From assembly GCA_015056905.1 (NCBI GenBank), contig SVFI01000003.1, forward strand, positions 124,001 through 188,000: DNA of 64,000 bases. Direction: 5' to 3'. This stretch comes from Lachnospiraceae bacterium. GTDB taxonomy: Bacteria; Bacillota; Clostridia; Lachnospirales; Lachnospiraceae. Made by a program: the position numbers and the translations under genes. Shown piece after piece: positions 47,727-58,691 of this stretch. A model generated the notes under the pieces. It did no database searches. It worked only from the letters and a program-made list of their open reading frames with translations, and was not told where the DNA came from. Within the stretch, counting starts at the first letter, position 1, and each line of letters starts with the position of its first letter.

Positions 47727-49289
47727 ATGGCAAAACTAATGAAAAAGCTGAGAATCCCTATGACCGTACTCATGGTGATTGCGCATATATTAATCGTAAA
47801 AAACAGAGATAAAGTAACCTTTTCAATGCCGGAACAGCCGCAGCTTTATATTTATGGAATTTTAGGTATCGCTGTGGCATTCTGCTTCTTATTTTACTTT
47901 ATTCTCATTACAGTAATACAGAAACTGCTTGAAAAAGATAAAAAATTTCTCGCTTACTTTAAATATTTTGCCGGCTATTTTGCATTCATGAGCGTTTTCT
48001 GGCTGCTGACATGGCCGGGAATATTTAAAGGCGATGAATTTTACGTCATACGGGGCGCACTGAATTTCACCCTCTCCGGTGGACAATCCGGACTGACAAG
48101 CATTCTTTATATTGTTGCCCTGCTGTTCTTTCCTTCGATGGCAACCATCACTTTCGTGCAGTTACTCATCATATGCACTCTGTTTTCTGTCATTATGCAT
48201 GATATGGAAGAACTGATTACCGGAAAGCAACGCCTGTTGCTTTATATTCCGTTCCTTCTGCTCCCGGTAATAGACGGCAATCTGTTTACACTGCGTGCAA
48301 CCCTTGTTTCGTGGCTTTTTCTCTTTGTCATGTGCAAACTGTACTATCTTGCAAAAAAAGACTGCATTTCCTTACAAAATGCTTTATTGCTTTCTGCAAT
48401 TTGCGGACTTTTAACCGCTTGGAGAAGCGAATACATATATTTGCTGGTACTGTTACCTGCCACATTACTGATTTTAAAAAAGATCAACTTTAAACAGGCG
48501 ATTTTGGTCTTCTTTGTTTTCATTTTAAGCTATAGCTTATTTCAAGTCCCGAACAAAATCGCTTTAAACGGAAGCAACAAGTATCCGATTTCCCTCGTTT
48601 TAAATCCTGTGGCCAACTTATTTACGGAAGTTGAGACACTGAAAGGACCTGCTGTTTATGATGATGTCATGGAAATCAATACTTTGGTAGATGCTGCACT
48701 GTTACGTCAATCGGCTTCCGTGCGAAACATCAGCCAGTACTGGAACATTCCGGACATTTTACCGGAAGAAAAGCTTTCTTCGTTTATGAAATCAGCTCTT
48801 CGCCTGATCATATACAATCCGGACAAATTCATGAAATACCGCTGGCAGACATTCGCATATACGAACGGCCTTTATCCTGACAGGGTAAATCATCCATGCG
48901 GTACCGTCGACAGTATTAACAAACTAGTTTACTATGATATGGACTATAAAACAATGTTCGTCTTTATGAACCCGCCATTCGGACAGGAACTCCGCGAGAA
49001 GACCATTTCCGTTCTTGCCTGCAGAACTTACGGACAGGATGAAATCAAAACAAATGCACTTCTGCCTGTCTTTTACAACTGCATTCCGGTAATTCTCTGC
49101 ATGCTTGTATTATTTGTACTTGCATGTTGCAAAAAAGACAAATTGACTGCAATGCTGGTTCTTATGATAAGTGCGCAGGTGGCTCTTATTTTCCTGACTG
49201 CACCGGCGATGTTTTTTATGTATTATTTCTGCTTCTATTTAAGCGGATATTTCTTAACAGCATTAGCCATTGCTGACAAACAAAAATAA
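47727..49289 (+). CDS. Polytopic membrane protein (DUF6020-like)
   Basis: ~12 hydrophobic segments; WLLTWPGIFKGDEFYVIRGALNFTLSGGQSGLTSILYIVALLFFPS. Confidence 0.6.
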   Translation: MAKLMKKLRIPMTVLMVIAHILIVKNRDKVTFSMPEQPQLYIYGILGIAVAFCFLFYFILITVIQKLLEKDKKFLAYFKYFAGYFAFMSVFWLLTWPGIFKGDEFYVIRGALNFTLSGGQSGLTSILYIVALLFFPSMATITFVQLLIICTLFSVIMHDMEELITGKQRLLLYIPFLLLPVIDGNLFTLRATLVSWLFLFVMCKLYYLAKKDCISLQNALLLSAICGLLTAWRSEYIYLLVLLPATLLILKKINFKQAILVFFVFILSYSLFQVPNKIALNGSNKYPISLVLNPVANLFTEVETLKGPAVYDDVMEINTLVDAALLRQSASVRNISQYWNIPDILPEEKLSSFMKSALRLIIYNPDKFMKYRWQTFAYTNGLYPDRVNHPCGTVDSINKLVYYDMDYKTMFVFMNPPFGQELREKTISVLACRTYGQDEIKTNALLPVFYNCIPVILCMLVLFVLACCKKDKLTAMLVLMISAQVALIFLTAPAMFFMYYFCFYLSGYFLTALAIADKQK

Positions 49290-49293
49290 AACA

Positions 49294-49335
49294 AAATCAG
49301 GCGTTTCCCATATATATACGGGAAACGCCTGATTT
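49294..49335. terminator. Strong bidirectional terminator between convergent genes
   Basis: AAATCAGGCGTTTCCC...GGGAAACGCCTGATTT. Confidence 0.85.
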
Positions 49336-49351
49336 ATTCTCTATTACATCT

Positions 49352-50593
49352 CTACTGCAACAAATTGACTGCAAGCTCCATATTCTCCGGTGATACTTCA
49401 TTTGAGGCTGAAGAAACCGAAGTGACTACCGGTCCCTCTCCTTCCATGACATACATTTTATTACTGCAATGCATGAGTTTTTGCTCTACCACGAACACAC
49501 ATCCTGTACTCTGGTCTTCATACGTAATCCACACCTTGTAAATCCATCTGCTCTTTTCATCATCGAAATCCCAAAGACTGTAATTCACGTTTTTAATATA
49601 GCATCCGTTTGCTGCCAGTTTTTGTAACTTTACTTTTTTCAGTCGTGAAAATTCCTGATCTTCCTCTTCATCTGATTTTTTCGTTACTAAAACAAGTCCG
49701 CCTCCCATATTCTTTGCTTCACCGCTTATTAATTTGCGATAACTGCTCTGTGCAGAGTATGGCAACGTTATTTTCAACAAAATATCATCATACGGAAGCA
49801 TTCCCCCTGTAAAACTTACTTCATCACATGACATGATTCTGTCCGAATTTTCAATCACCGTAAATTTTCCATGGGCCACTTTAGTGAATTCCATCGTATA
49901 TAAGATTTCATCCCCTTTATAAAATTCAATTCCGATTAATGATTCAAAATCATCTGCAGCATACGTCTGATAATATGGGATGGACAATAACGCACTAATT
50001 CTAACTCTTACATTCTTTCCTGCAAAATAATGCTCGCATGCCTGTTTTACATCCTTTTCCATGCTTGCCAGATAAGTATCCATATCCTCAAATGCTCCGG
50101 TACTGCGGAGTAGATATGCATCTTCGAAATGATAAGCAAGCAGTTCCATGAATTTTTCTGTTTCGCCTTCTGCCAAATCCTCACAAGCCGCTTTCACTTT
50201 AATCATATCACCAATCATGGTAAATCCCGGCCACAGATTGGTTGCCTCACCGACACAAAGCAGTCCGAAAGTCCCCAAAAAAATAAAAAGAGCAACTCCA
50301 AGCGCAATCACCTTCCGCTTACTTCTTTTCATCCTTTTTCCTACTTTTTTCATCGGCTCGATTTCTGATGCCCGCTTCTCCCTCACATCCGACAAAACCT
50401 TGTTCTCATTCTTTAATTCATTTCTGTAGTGCTCTAATTTTGTTTCGCATTCCGGACAATCCTTCAAATGCACTTCCAATTCCCTGCGCGTTTCCGGCGA
50501 GCATAAATCATCTACATATAAGGTTAATAAATCTCTTGCAACTTCACATTTCATAACCAAACCCTGCCTTTCACTTTTCTTCCATCCGCTCAA
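49352..50593 (-). CDS. Zinc-finger (zf-HC2) anti-sigma factor-like protein
   Basis: MKCEVARDLLTLYVDDLCSPETRRELEVHLKDCPECETKLEHY; one TM; adjacent to sigma factor. Confidence 0.9.
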   Translation of the reverse strand: MSGWKKSERQGLVMKCEVARDLLTLYVDDLCSPETRRELEVHLKDCPECETKLEHYRNELKNENKVLSDVREKRASEIEPMKKVGKRMKRSKRKVIALGVALFIFLGTFGLLCVGEATNLWPGFTMIGDMIKVKAACEDLAEGETEKFMELLAYHFEDAYLLRSTGAFEDMDTYLASMEKDVKQACEHYFAGKNVRVRISALLSIPYYQTYAADDFESLIGIEFYKGDEILYTMEFTKVAHGKFTVIENSDRIMSCDEVSFTGGMLPYDDILLKITLPYSAQSSYRKLISGEAKNMGGGLVLVTKKSDEEEDQEFSRLKKVKLQKLAANGCYIKNVNYSLWDFDDEKSRWIYKVWITYEDQSTGCVFVVEQKLMHCSNKMYVMEGEGPVVTSVSSASNEVSPENMELAVNLLQ

Positions 50594-51074
50594 TCAACAT
50601 ATCTTTACTGCGAAGGTAGGTGACGCGTCCCCAAACCTCAGATTTTCCAAACATTTGTCCGATCTCACGAAATGGCAATTCTGCGTAAAACCGTAAAAGA
50701 AAAACTTCTTTGTACGGTTCCGGTAATTGATGTATGTACATACGAATTTCTTTTGCGCTTTCTTTTGAAAGAACTTCCTCCTCCGGCGTGAGCTCGCCGC
50801 CGTTGATTCCGTCCAACGCAATTTCTGTATCTGCGTATCTTTTATTTTTGCGCAAATAATCATAATATGTGTTTTTCGCAATCTGGCAAAGCCATGTGGT
50901 CAGTTTGCATTTTCCGTCAAAAGCATCGATATGTTCCATTGCTTTTAAGAAAGTATCCTGCATTAAATCTTCCGCCAAATGCGTATCCTGACACATCTTA
51001 TACAAAAAAACATATACTACTTTCGCATGCTCCTGATACATAGCATTTATATCCGTATTCTTCACATCAATCAC
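50571..51074 (-). CDS. ECF-type RNA polymerase sigma factor
   Basis: HLAEDLMQDTFLKAMEHIDAFDGKCKLTTWLCQIAKNTYYDYLRKNKR; region 4 EPYKEVFLLRFYAELPFREIGQMFGKSE. Confidence 0.95.
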   Translation of the reverse strand: MIDVKNTDINAMYQEHAKVVYVFLYKMCQDTHLAEDLMQDTFLKAMEHIDAFDGKCKLTTWLCQIAKNTYYDYLRKNKRYADTEIALDGINGGELTPEEEVLSKESAKEIRMYIHQLPEPYKEVFLLRFYAELPFREIGQMFGKSEVWGRVTYLRSKDMLIERMEEK

Positions 51075-51145
51075 CTCCTCCCACTTACTTAAACGTACAA
51101 AAAGGAATTTCGTTACAAATAATTATAAATTTTTATTTACAAAAA

Positions 51146-51200
51146 AGGAGTATCGCTTGTAAGCTGTTACCTTTAAAACACCTTATCTTGCAATACTCCT
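51146..51200 (-). terminator. Terminator after pta
   Basis: AGGAGTATCGC...GCAATACTCCT with minus-strand T run. Confidence 0.6.
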
Positions 51201-51210
51201 ATCATTATCA

Positions 51211-52212
51211 TTAATAAAGCTGTGCCTGTACAGCAGTCAATGCCACAACTCCAACAATATCTTCCCAAGAACATCCACGTGACAGGTCATTTACAGGTTT
51301 TGCAATGCCCTGAAGCATCGGACCATAAGCCTCCGCCTTTCCGAGACGCTGCACCAGTTTGTATCCGATGTTACCACAGTCAAGGTTCGGGAAGACAAGG
51401 ACATTCGCCTTACCTGCCACCTCACTGCCCGGCGCCTTAGATTTGGCAACTGCCGGAACGAGTGCTGCATCTGTCTGCAGTTCTCCGTCGATACAAAGAT
51501 ATGGATACTGTTCTTTGGCAATTCGTGTTGCCTCCACCACTTTATCTACAAGCGGATGTTTCGCACTTCCCTTCGTAGAATGGGAAAGCATGGCAATCAT
51601 CGGTTTCACCCCGACAAGTGACTGGAAACTCTTTGCAGAGGTTTCCGCAATCGCTGCAAGTTCCTCTGCTGTCGGGTCCTGATTCAGACCGCAATCCGCA
51701 AACAGGAATGTTCCGTCTGCACCGTATTTACAATCCGGAACATCAATGATAAAGAAACCGGATACGAGCTTCACGCCCGGTGCTGTCTTGAGAATCTGAA
51801 GTGCCGGACGAAGCGTATCTGCTGTCGCATGACATGCTCCTGCCACCATTCCGTCCGCATCATTGGCTTTTACCATCATAACACCGAACGTAAGATAGTC
51901 ATTCAAAAGCTTTTCGCGCGCTTTTTCTATCGTCATACCCTTTGCTTTTCTTGTTTCATATAAAAGTTGCACATACTTTTCTGTCAGTTCGGAAGTTTTA
52001 GGATTCACGACAACAACACCGTCCAGTTCCACTTCCAACCATCCTGCACCGTCCATAATCTTTTCCTCATCGCCGACCATAATAATATCGGCAATGCCTT
52101 CTTCGATAATATGCGAAGCAGCAATCAAAGTACGCTTATCACTTGTCTCCGGCAGCACAATTGTCTTTCTGTCTGCACGGGCTTTTTCTTTAATCTTATC
52201 AATATATGACAT
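51211..52212 (-). CDS. pta: Phosphate acetyltransferase
   Basis: VMMVKANDADGMVAGACHATADTLRPALQILKTAPG; ANVLVFPNLDCGNIGYKLVQRLGKAEAYGPMLQGIAKPVNDLSRGCS. Confidence 0.96.
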   Translation of the reverse strand: MSYIDKIKEKARADRKTIVLPETSDKRTLIAASHIIEEGIADIIMVGDEEKIMDGAGWLEVELDGVVVVNPKTSELTEKYVQLLYETRKAKGMTIEKAREKLLNDYLTFGVMMVKANDADGMVAGACHATADTLRPALQILKTAPGVKLVSGFFIIDVPDCKYGADGTFLFADCGLNQDPTAEELAAIAETSAKSFQSLVGVKPMIAMLSHSTKGSAKHPLVDKVVEATRIAKEQYPYLCIDGELQTDAALVPAVAKSKAPGSEVAGKANVLVFPNLDCGNIGYKLVQRLGKAEAYGPMLQGIAKPVNDLSRGCSWEDIVGVVALTAVQAQLY

Positions 52213-52387
52213 AGTTTTCTCCCTTCACCCTACTACCCCTATAGGGCGTTCTATAAATACATTATAATCCAAGGCTTCTCCAAGTACAAGATGAAAAAGT
52301 GTACTAAAAAATGTACATTGTACCTTTCTTTCAAATATGTTATTTTATTAGTATACGACTTTTATAAAAAGTTATTTGGAGGTTAGC

Positions 52388-53623
52388 ATGAAAATTGCCG
52401 GAATCATTGCAGAGTATAATCCGTTCCACAACGGGCATAAATATCACATCGAACAGACACGGAGAATAACAGGCGCAGACTTTATTATTGTTGTCATGAG
52501 CGGCAATTTTACGCAGCGCGGAACACCTGCCATTATCGATAAATATTCCCGTGCCCGTATGGCTTTGGAAAACGGTGCAGATATGGTACTGGAACTTCCG
52601 TCCTGCTACGCATGCGGAAGTGCGGAGTATTTTGCAGATGGCGCCATCGCCCTTCTTGACAAACTCGGTTGTGTGGATTATGTATGTTTCGGCAGCGAAT
52701 GCGGCGATATCGAACTGCTTCGTCCGATTGCCGAGATTCTTGCAACTGAGCCGGATGACTATCGTGAAATGCTCAAAGCCGAACTCAAAAACGGGGCCAC
52801 TTTCCCACGTGCCAGAAACCGTGCTTTGATTCACTGCATTCCATCCTTTGCCGAAAACGAAAATATCATCGGTTCGCCGAATAACATTCTCGGTATCGAA
52901 TATATGAAGAGCATCATCCGTCGTCACAGTAAGATTCAGCCTGTGACGATTCAGAGAACAGGTTCTGACTATCATTCCCAGCGTTTCAGTCAGCAGTACA
53001 GCTCTTCGCTTGCACTCAGACACTCGCTGGATGCGCAGGGTAACCTGTCAATGATTCGCGGTCAGGTTCCGGAAAATGTGTTTGCCATCATGGAAGAACA
53101 TTTCGGAAAAACATATCCAATCTTTCCGCGTGATTTTTCTGCCATGCTCAAATACAAATTACTTGTAGAGGAAGCAAATGGTTACACAGATTTTGTAGAT
53201 ATCAATGAAGATTTGTCCGACCGCATATTAAAAGTGCTGTATCAACCATATGACTACGAGCAAATGTGCGACATCTTAAAAACAAAAAACCTTACCTATG
53301 CGAGAGTCAGTCGTCTTCTGTGCCATATTTTATTAAACTTACGCAAAGAAGACATGCAGGATTACAAAGCCGGCGGAACAGTTTTTTATGCACGCGTACT
53401 CGGATTCCACGATGATGGCAGAGGTTTGTTAAAAACTTTGCAGCGCAATGCATCCATTCCGCTGATTACCAAAGTGACGGACGGCCGTAATATCGAATCC
53501 GAAATCGGCCGCAAACAGTTTGAACGCGGTATTTTGGCATCGCATATATATGAAAGCGTTGTCTCCAACAAATTCAGTTGCCCGATGCAAAACGAGTATC
53601 AGCGTCCGGTTATCACAATATAA
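52388..53623 (+). CDS. tmcAL: tRNA(Met) cytidine acetate ligase (YlbM/TmcAL) family nucleotidyltransferase
   Basis: MKIAGIIAEYNPFHNGHKYHIEQTRRITGADFIIVVMSGNFTQRGTPAI. Confidence 0.92.
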   Translation: MKIAGIIAEYNPFHNGHKYHIEQTRRITGADFIIVVMSGNFTQRGTPAIIDKYSRARMALENGADMVLELPSCYACGSAEYFADGAIALLDKLGCVDYVCFGSECGDIELLRPIAEILATEPDDYREMLKAELKNGATFPRARNRALIHCIPSFAENENIIGSPNNILGIEYMKSIIRRHSKIQPVTIQRTGSDYHSQRFSQQYSSSLALRHSLDAQGNLSMIRGQVPENVFAIMEEHFGKTYPIFPRDFSAMLKYKLLVEEANGYTDFVDINEDLSDRILKVLYQPYDYEQMCDILKTKNLTYARVSRLLCHILLNLRKEDMQDYKAGGTVFYARVLGFHDDGRGLLKTLQRNASIPLITKVTDGRNIESEIGRKQFERGILASHIYESVVSNKFSCPMQNEYQRPVITI

Positions 53624-53640
53624 AAACTATAAAACATAAA

Positions 53641-53676
53641 AAGGCAGCCCTTTAAATCGAGTTAAAGAGCTGCCTT
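53641..53676. terminator. Bidirectional terminator between convergent genes
   Basis: AAGGCAGCCCTTTAA...TTAAAGAGCTGCCTT. Confidence 0.8.
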
Positions 53677-53692
53677 ATATTATATCCGCATT

Positions 53693-55057
53693 TTAGTTTT
53701 TGAAGCTGTGAATCGGTGCCGGAATTCTTCCGCCACGATTTACAAACGCATCACATCCGAACGGATTGACAGGCATAATCGGGGCATAACCTAACAACCC
53801 TCCGAATTCTACCGTCTCACCTACTCCTTTACCAATCACCGGAATGATACGAACCGCCGTCGTTTTCTGATTTACCATTCCGATTGCCATCTCATCTGCA
53901 ATGATTCCTGAAATGGTTGTTGCTTTGGTATCTCCCGGAATAGCTATCATATCAAGTCCGACGCTGCATACACATGTCATTGCCTCTAATTTCTCAAGTG
54001 TAAGTGCTCCTGCAAGCACCGCATCAATCATTCCCTGATCTTCGCTGACCGGAATAAACGCACCACTTAAGCCACCGACATAAGATGATGCCATAACACC
54101 GCCTTTTTTCACCTGGTCATTTAACAAGGCAAGAGCAGCCGTCGTCCCCGGTGCTCCCGCATACTCCAGTCCGATTTCACACAGGATATCTGCCACCGAA
54201 TCTCCGATTGCCGGCGTCGGTGCAAGAGATAAATCCACGATACCAAACGGAATACCAAGCATCTTGGATGCTTCCTTTGCTACAAGCTGACCGACACGCG
54301 TCACCTTAAATGCCGTCTTTTTAATTGTCTCACAAAGCACTTCAAAGCTTTCGCCACGCACTTTTTCAAGTGCAGTACGCACAACACCCGGACCTGAAAC
54401 TCCGACATTGATAATCGCGTCCGCTTCCGTCACACCGTGGAACGCTCCCGCCATAAACGGATTGTCGTCCGGCGCATTACAAAATACAACCAGCTTTGCA
54501 CATCCGAGAGAATCGTCCTCTTTCGTATACTCTGCTGTTTCTTTGATAATCTCTCCCATAAGCTTGACCGCGTCCATATTGATACCGGTTTTGGTCGACC
54601 CTAAATTTACGGAACTACATACACGCTCTGTCGTAGAAAGAGCTTCCGGGATGGAGCGAATCAAAAGTTCGTCCGCCTTCGTCATCCCTTTTGATACAAG
54701 CGCGGAATAACCGCCGATAAAATTCACCCCGACCTCTTTTGCTACTGTATCAAGCACTTTTGCAATCTGGGCAAAATCCGAAGTTGTCTTACAGCACGCC
54801 CCGCCGACAAGCGCAATCGGGGTTACACTGATGCGTTTATTGACAATCGGAATACCATATTCTTTCTCGATTTTATTTCCGGTCTCAATTAATTTGTCTG
54901 TTGTACTTCTTATTTTTTCATATATTTTTTTCTTACAAATTTCGAGATCTGAGTCGATACAATCCAAAAGACTGATACCGATTGTAATCGTTCTTACATC
55001 CAAATTCTCTTTTTCTATCATTTCATTTGTTTCTAAAACTTCGTATTGACTAATCAT
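53693..55057 (-). CDS. PFL family protein (UPF0210)
   Basis: [30 protein letters not shown]-like, [37 protein letters not shown]. Confidence 0.92.
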   Translation of the reverse strand: MISQYEVLETNEMIEKENLDVRTITIGISLLDCIDSDLEICKKKIYEKIRSTTDKLIETGNKIEKEYGIPIVNKRISVTPIALVGGACCKTTSDFAQIAKVLDTVAKEVGVNFIGGYSALVSKGMTKADELLIRSIPEALSTTERVCSSVNLGSTKTGINMDAVKLMGEIIKETAEYTKEDDSLGCAKLVVFCNAPDDNPFMAGAFHGVTEADAIINVGVSGPGVVRTALEKVRGESFEVLCETIKKTAFKVTRVGQLVAKEASKMLGIPFGIVDLSLAPTPAIGDSVADILCEIGLEYAGAPGTTAALALLNDQVKKGGVMASSYVGGLSGAFIPVSEDQGMIDAVLAGALTLEKLEAMTCVCSVGLDMIAIPGDTKATTISGIIADEMAIGMVNQKTTAVRIIPVIGKGVGETVEFGGLLGYAPIMPVNPFGCDAFVNRGGRIPAPIHSFKN

Positions 55058-55105
55058 GACGATGTCTCCTTGTATATATTCTGTCTTATGGTGTAATCTG
55101 CATTT

Positions 55106-55378
55106 TTATACTCTGTGCATCATGTCAAATATTTCTTCTCTCTGACATTTAATCATAACACCGATTTCTTCTCCGACAGCCTTGAGGTCATCTGACATAT
55201 CTCCAAACGACTTAAGAGCATTGCTGCGGTCTACAATCATCATCATATTAAAATAGTCAGCAACGATGGTCTGTGAAATATCCAAAATATTAATCTGATT
55301 ATCTGCAAGGTATGTACAAACCTTCGCAATAATTCCAACGGTATCTTTTCCAACGACTGTTATAATTGTTTTTTTCAT
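55106..55378 (-). CDS. ACT domain-containing protein (UPF0237)
   Basis: MKKTIITVVGKDTVGIIAKVCTYLADNQINILDISQTIV; adjacent to PFL protein. Confidence 0.94.
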   Translation of the reverse strand: MKKTIITVVGKDTVGIIAKVCTYLADNQINILDISQTIVADYFNMMMIVDRSNALKSFGDMSDDLKAVGEEIGVMIKCQREEIFDMMHRV

Positions 55379-55457
55379 CTCTCTGTCTCCTCGTAATTAT
55401 ATTTCGCTAAAATCTCTTGTTATCATAAACGCTTGTATCTGTGAATGCAAGTACCAT

Positions 55458-56255
55458 TTATACTTCTATCAACCCGGAAGGCTCACTGCGCTCCGCTACG
55501 CGTATATCAAAATCTGAAGCCTGATACGGATTATCTCCCATCGTAACCTCAAGCCTTACCGCTTCATGCGCAAGCTGCGGTAGATTATTTTCCCGGCTTA
55601 AATGTCCAAGAAAAACATGTTTTAAATCATCATGCACAATCTCGCTCAAAAGTCTTCCTGCACTCTCATTGGAGAGATGTCCTTTTTTTCCTAAAATGCG
55701 CTGTTTTAAGTAATACGGATAAGGTCCGACCTGTACCATATTCACATCATGGTTTGCCTCAAGCAAAATAGCATCCAACCCTTTGAGCTGCTCGATGAGT
55801 TCCTGTGTGTAGTATCCCATATCCGTTGCGACTGCGACCGTACTCGCTTCATTTGATACTTTAAAACATACCGGTTCCGCCGCATCATGTGAAATCGGAA
55901 GTGCCTGTATCATCAGCGAACCAATGGATATATTTTCATTTCTGCGAATTATCTGAAAAAGCTGACCGTCAATATCTCCTACCGACTTCGCCACAGAAAT
56001 ACCGGCAATTGTTCCGCGCGTGGAATAAATCGGAACATCAAACTTTCTGGCAAGTACTCCAAGGCCTCCGATATGGTCAACATGTTCATGTGTCACAAGC
56101 ACTGCATCTAAATCTTTGCCGCTCACTCCGATGGAGTTAAGCCCTGCCTCAATCCGCTTTCCGCTGATACCTGCATCAATCAGAATATGCGTCGTGTCAT
56201 CTCCGATGTAAATACAGTTACCGCTGCTTCCGCTTGCTATACTAAGTAGTCTCAT
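55458..56255 (-). CDS. MBL-fold metallohydrolase (YycJ/WalJ-like)
   Basis: SIASGSSGNCIYIGDDTTHILIDAGISGKRIE; VTHEHVDHIGG; LGHLSRENN. Confidence 0.92.
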   Translation of the reverse strand: MRLLSIASGSSGNCIYIGDDTTHILIDAGISGKRIEAGLNSIGVSGKDLDAVLVTHEHVDHIGGLGVLARKFDVPIYSTRGTIAGISVAKSVGDIDGQLFQIIRRNENISIGSLMIQALPISHDAAEPVCFKVSNEASTVAVATDMGYYTQELIEQLKGLDAILLEANHDVNMVQVGPYPYYLKQRILGKKGHLSNESAGRLLSEIVHDDLKHVFLGHLSRENNLPQLAHEAVRLEVTMGDNPYQASDFDIRVAERSEPSGLIEV

Positions 56256-56264
56256 CTTCTCTAG

Positions 56265-58691
56265 TTAATCCTTCCAAAAGATTTCCAGTTCATCGCCGTT
56301 GTGAAGCGGTTCGATATACTGTGCTTTTCTTCCGTTGATCAGTGTTTCCACCATTTTTCCCTGCGGCTTTGACAAATCAAAATTAATCCGGTCAAACACG
56401 TCCACATAGATATAATCCGCTTTTCCCGTAAGCGTTACCGGATCCCCATTGACAATGACAGTTACTCCGTCTGCCGGATACCCAGACCCCGGTACTGTCG
56501 GTGTCGGTTCCGCCGGCTGAGGTGGGGCGGAAACTTCCTGCGGAGCAGGAGTTACCTGTGGTTCGCTCGTCTGTGGGGCTGTTACCGGCTGTGGTTTCGG
56601 TGCCGTCTTTGCCGCAAAACTGAAATTCGGCATGACCGGTCTTGATACCACCGGTGGCATCTGTCCCGTCTGATTAAAAGCAGTTGCAAATGCAGAAATA
56701 CGTTCTGCTGCTGCATAGGCTTTCGCCTTCTTTAATTCTTCTTCCACCTCTTCGGTTACCGGAGCTCTCGCAATCTCCTCTGCACGTCTCTTAGCACGCT
56801 CAAGCGGACTGAGCCCGTCATCTGAAGTTGCAGTCGGTTGCACCGTTTCACGCGGTTGCGTTGTCTCTTCATAACCGTCTGTTACCACTTCGTCCTCTTC
56901 AATTTCTGTATCCTGCGCCTCTTCCTTCTCCGGCTGTTCATAGGACCATTCAAGTGCAAAATTGTCATATACTTTTGTTTGTTTATCTGCAACGACATTA
57001 TTCACACGGATGACTGCCCCCTGCTCTAAGAGCACATCCATCACTTCCGTAACCTGCTCAACGGTATAATAATTGAGCATTTCGATAACATCACCATCCT
57101 GAATCTCATAGTAAGCTGTCTGCAACTCATCGTTTACACTGGCAAACTTCGGAAGTGTAATATTCTGACCATTGACCGTAATGCTGATAGTTTCTTTGTA
57201 TTCCGGAAATTTACCAAGCTGCTGTGTTGCTTTCTCACCCGCTGTCGAGCACTCTACGTTGATAACGTCGTTCGCCCGAATCGGAGTATGTATATCCGCA
57301 GGATTTCCGTTCAGAAGAATCACTGCCGATTCACCTCGTCCGCCGCGAAGCGTCTTTTCCTTCCCGTTGAATGTAAACGTCAGACCTTCTCCCCGTTTCG
57401 GGAATAAATCCTCATTCGGGAATTCTGCCTGAATCGCTGCATCCACCACCGCAAGCTTGTTGTTATCATATAATTTGACTCTCTGTCCGTTAAAAGTAAC
57501 AAACATAAAGTTGTTGCTCTGCTCATAGAAATTCAAGCAGATACCGACCGGTGTCACAAGAAGAGAATCCTTCACGATATCTCTCGGAAGAAAATCAATT
57601 TTCTGCATGACTTCTTCCCCGCGAAGCGCACATCTCTCCGCCGGAATACCGAGACGCTCTGCCACACATTTCGTGTATCCTTCTATCTTTCCGCCGCCGC
57701 CGACAACAAATACCGCGCTGACCGGTTTATCTCCGTTGAGTTCTTTGATTTTATCTGCTGCCTGCACTGCCATAGATGTCATATTGTCCTCCACAATGTG
57801 AAGCACTTCCTCTCTGGCAATTTTCTGCGGAAGACCCATAATATCTTTGTACTCTACTGTCTCGGACTTCTCTATTCCGCATTTAATCTGCTCCGCCGTT
57901 TTAAAATCGACGAGACAATGTCTTGCAATATCCTCTGTCAGACAATCTCCTGCAACCGGCAACATTCCGTAAGCTACAATACTGCCATCCTTCGTAATGG
58001 AAATATCGCTTGTTCCTGCTCCGACGTCTATCAGGGCAATATTTAACATACGGTACATCTGCGGAATCGCAACTTCCATCGCTGCAATCGGCTCGAGCGT
58101 AAGATTTGCCACTTCCAATCCCGCAAGTTCTACCGCCTTATACAGACCATCGACCACATCGTCCGGCAGGAAAGTCGCAATCAAATCCGCAGCAATCGTC
58201 TTTGCTTTGTGATTCTCAAGATTGCTCATCGGATATCCGTTCATAAAATATCGCATCACCGTATAACCGACGCAGTAAAATTTCATATCGAGGTCGTTCT
58301 CTTTCTGGAATTGCTCATATGCCTTTTCCACGCCGTAGGAATCAAGCGCAAAAATATCCTCTTTCGCAATGAGTTTCTCCCCCTCAAGATCAATCTCCAC
58401 ATGGGTTGTCACCGTACGAAGCACACGTCCGGCCGCAGCAATGCAAACCTGTTTCAATTCCTGTTTGGTCTCAATTTCCAACTCTTCCGTCACTTCACGA
58501 ATCATATCGCCTACCGCACCGATATCATGAATCTGTCCGTCAATCATCGCTCTCGTCTCATGCTCTTTCACGCGCTGAGCCACAACGATAAACCGGTCTT
58601 TCTCCAGATATCCTATCGTCCCTACAATGCTTCTCGTTCCGATATCAAGTCCATATACATATTTTGGTTGTTTCATATCTGCCTTTTGCAC
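56265..58691 (-). CDS. FtsA-like actin-fold protein with long proline-rich and beta-rich C-terminal extension
   Basis: YVYGLDIGTRSIVGTIGY; IALIDVGAGTSDISITKDGSIVAYGMLPVAGD; VFVVGGGGKIEGYTKCVAERLG. Confidence 0.85.
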   Translation of the reverse strand: MQKADMKQPKYVYGLDIGTRSIVGTIGYLEKDRFIVVAQRVKEHETRAMIDGQIHDIGAVGDMIREVTEELEIETKQELKQVCIAAAGRVLRTVTTHVEIDLEGEKLIAKEDIFALDSYGVEKAYEQFQKENDLDMKFYCVGYTVMRYFMNGYPMSNLENHKAKTIAADLIATFLPDDVVDGLYKAVELAGLEVANLTLEPIAAMEVAIPQMYRMLNIALIDVGAGTSDISITKDGSIVAYGMLPVAGDCLTEDIARHCLVDFKTAEQIKCGIEKSETVEYKDIMGLPQKIAREEVLHIVEDNMTSMAVQAADKIKELNGDKPVSAVFVVGGGGKIEGYTKCVAERLGIPAERCALRGEEVMQKIDFLPRDIVKDSLLVTPVGICLNFYEQSNNFMFVTFNGQRVKLYDNNKLAVVDAAIQAEFPNEDLFPKRGEGLTFTFNGKEKTLRGGRGESAVILLNGNPADIHTPIRANDVINVECSTAGEKATQQLGKFPEYKETISITVNGQNITLPKFASVNDELQTAYYEIQDGDVIEMLNYYTVEQVTEVMDVLLEQGAVIRVNNVVADKQTKVYDNFALEWSYEQPEKEEAQDTEIEEDEVVTDGYEETTQPRETVQPTATSDDGLSPLERAKRRAEEIARAPVTEEVEEELKKAKAYAAAERISAFATAFNQTGQMPPVVSRPVMPNFSFAAKTAPKPQPVTAPQTSEPQVTPAPQEVSAPPQPAEPTPTVPGSGYPADGVTVIVNGDPVTLTGKADYIYVDVFDRINFDLSKPQGKMVETLINGRKAQYIEPLHNGDELEIFWKD

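Noticed and set aside
52213-52387. Regulatory element in the divergent pta/tmcAL intergenic region
   Set aside because: Only ordinary promoter-like AT-rich sequence; nothing specific enough to call.
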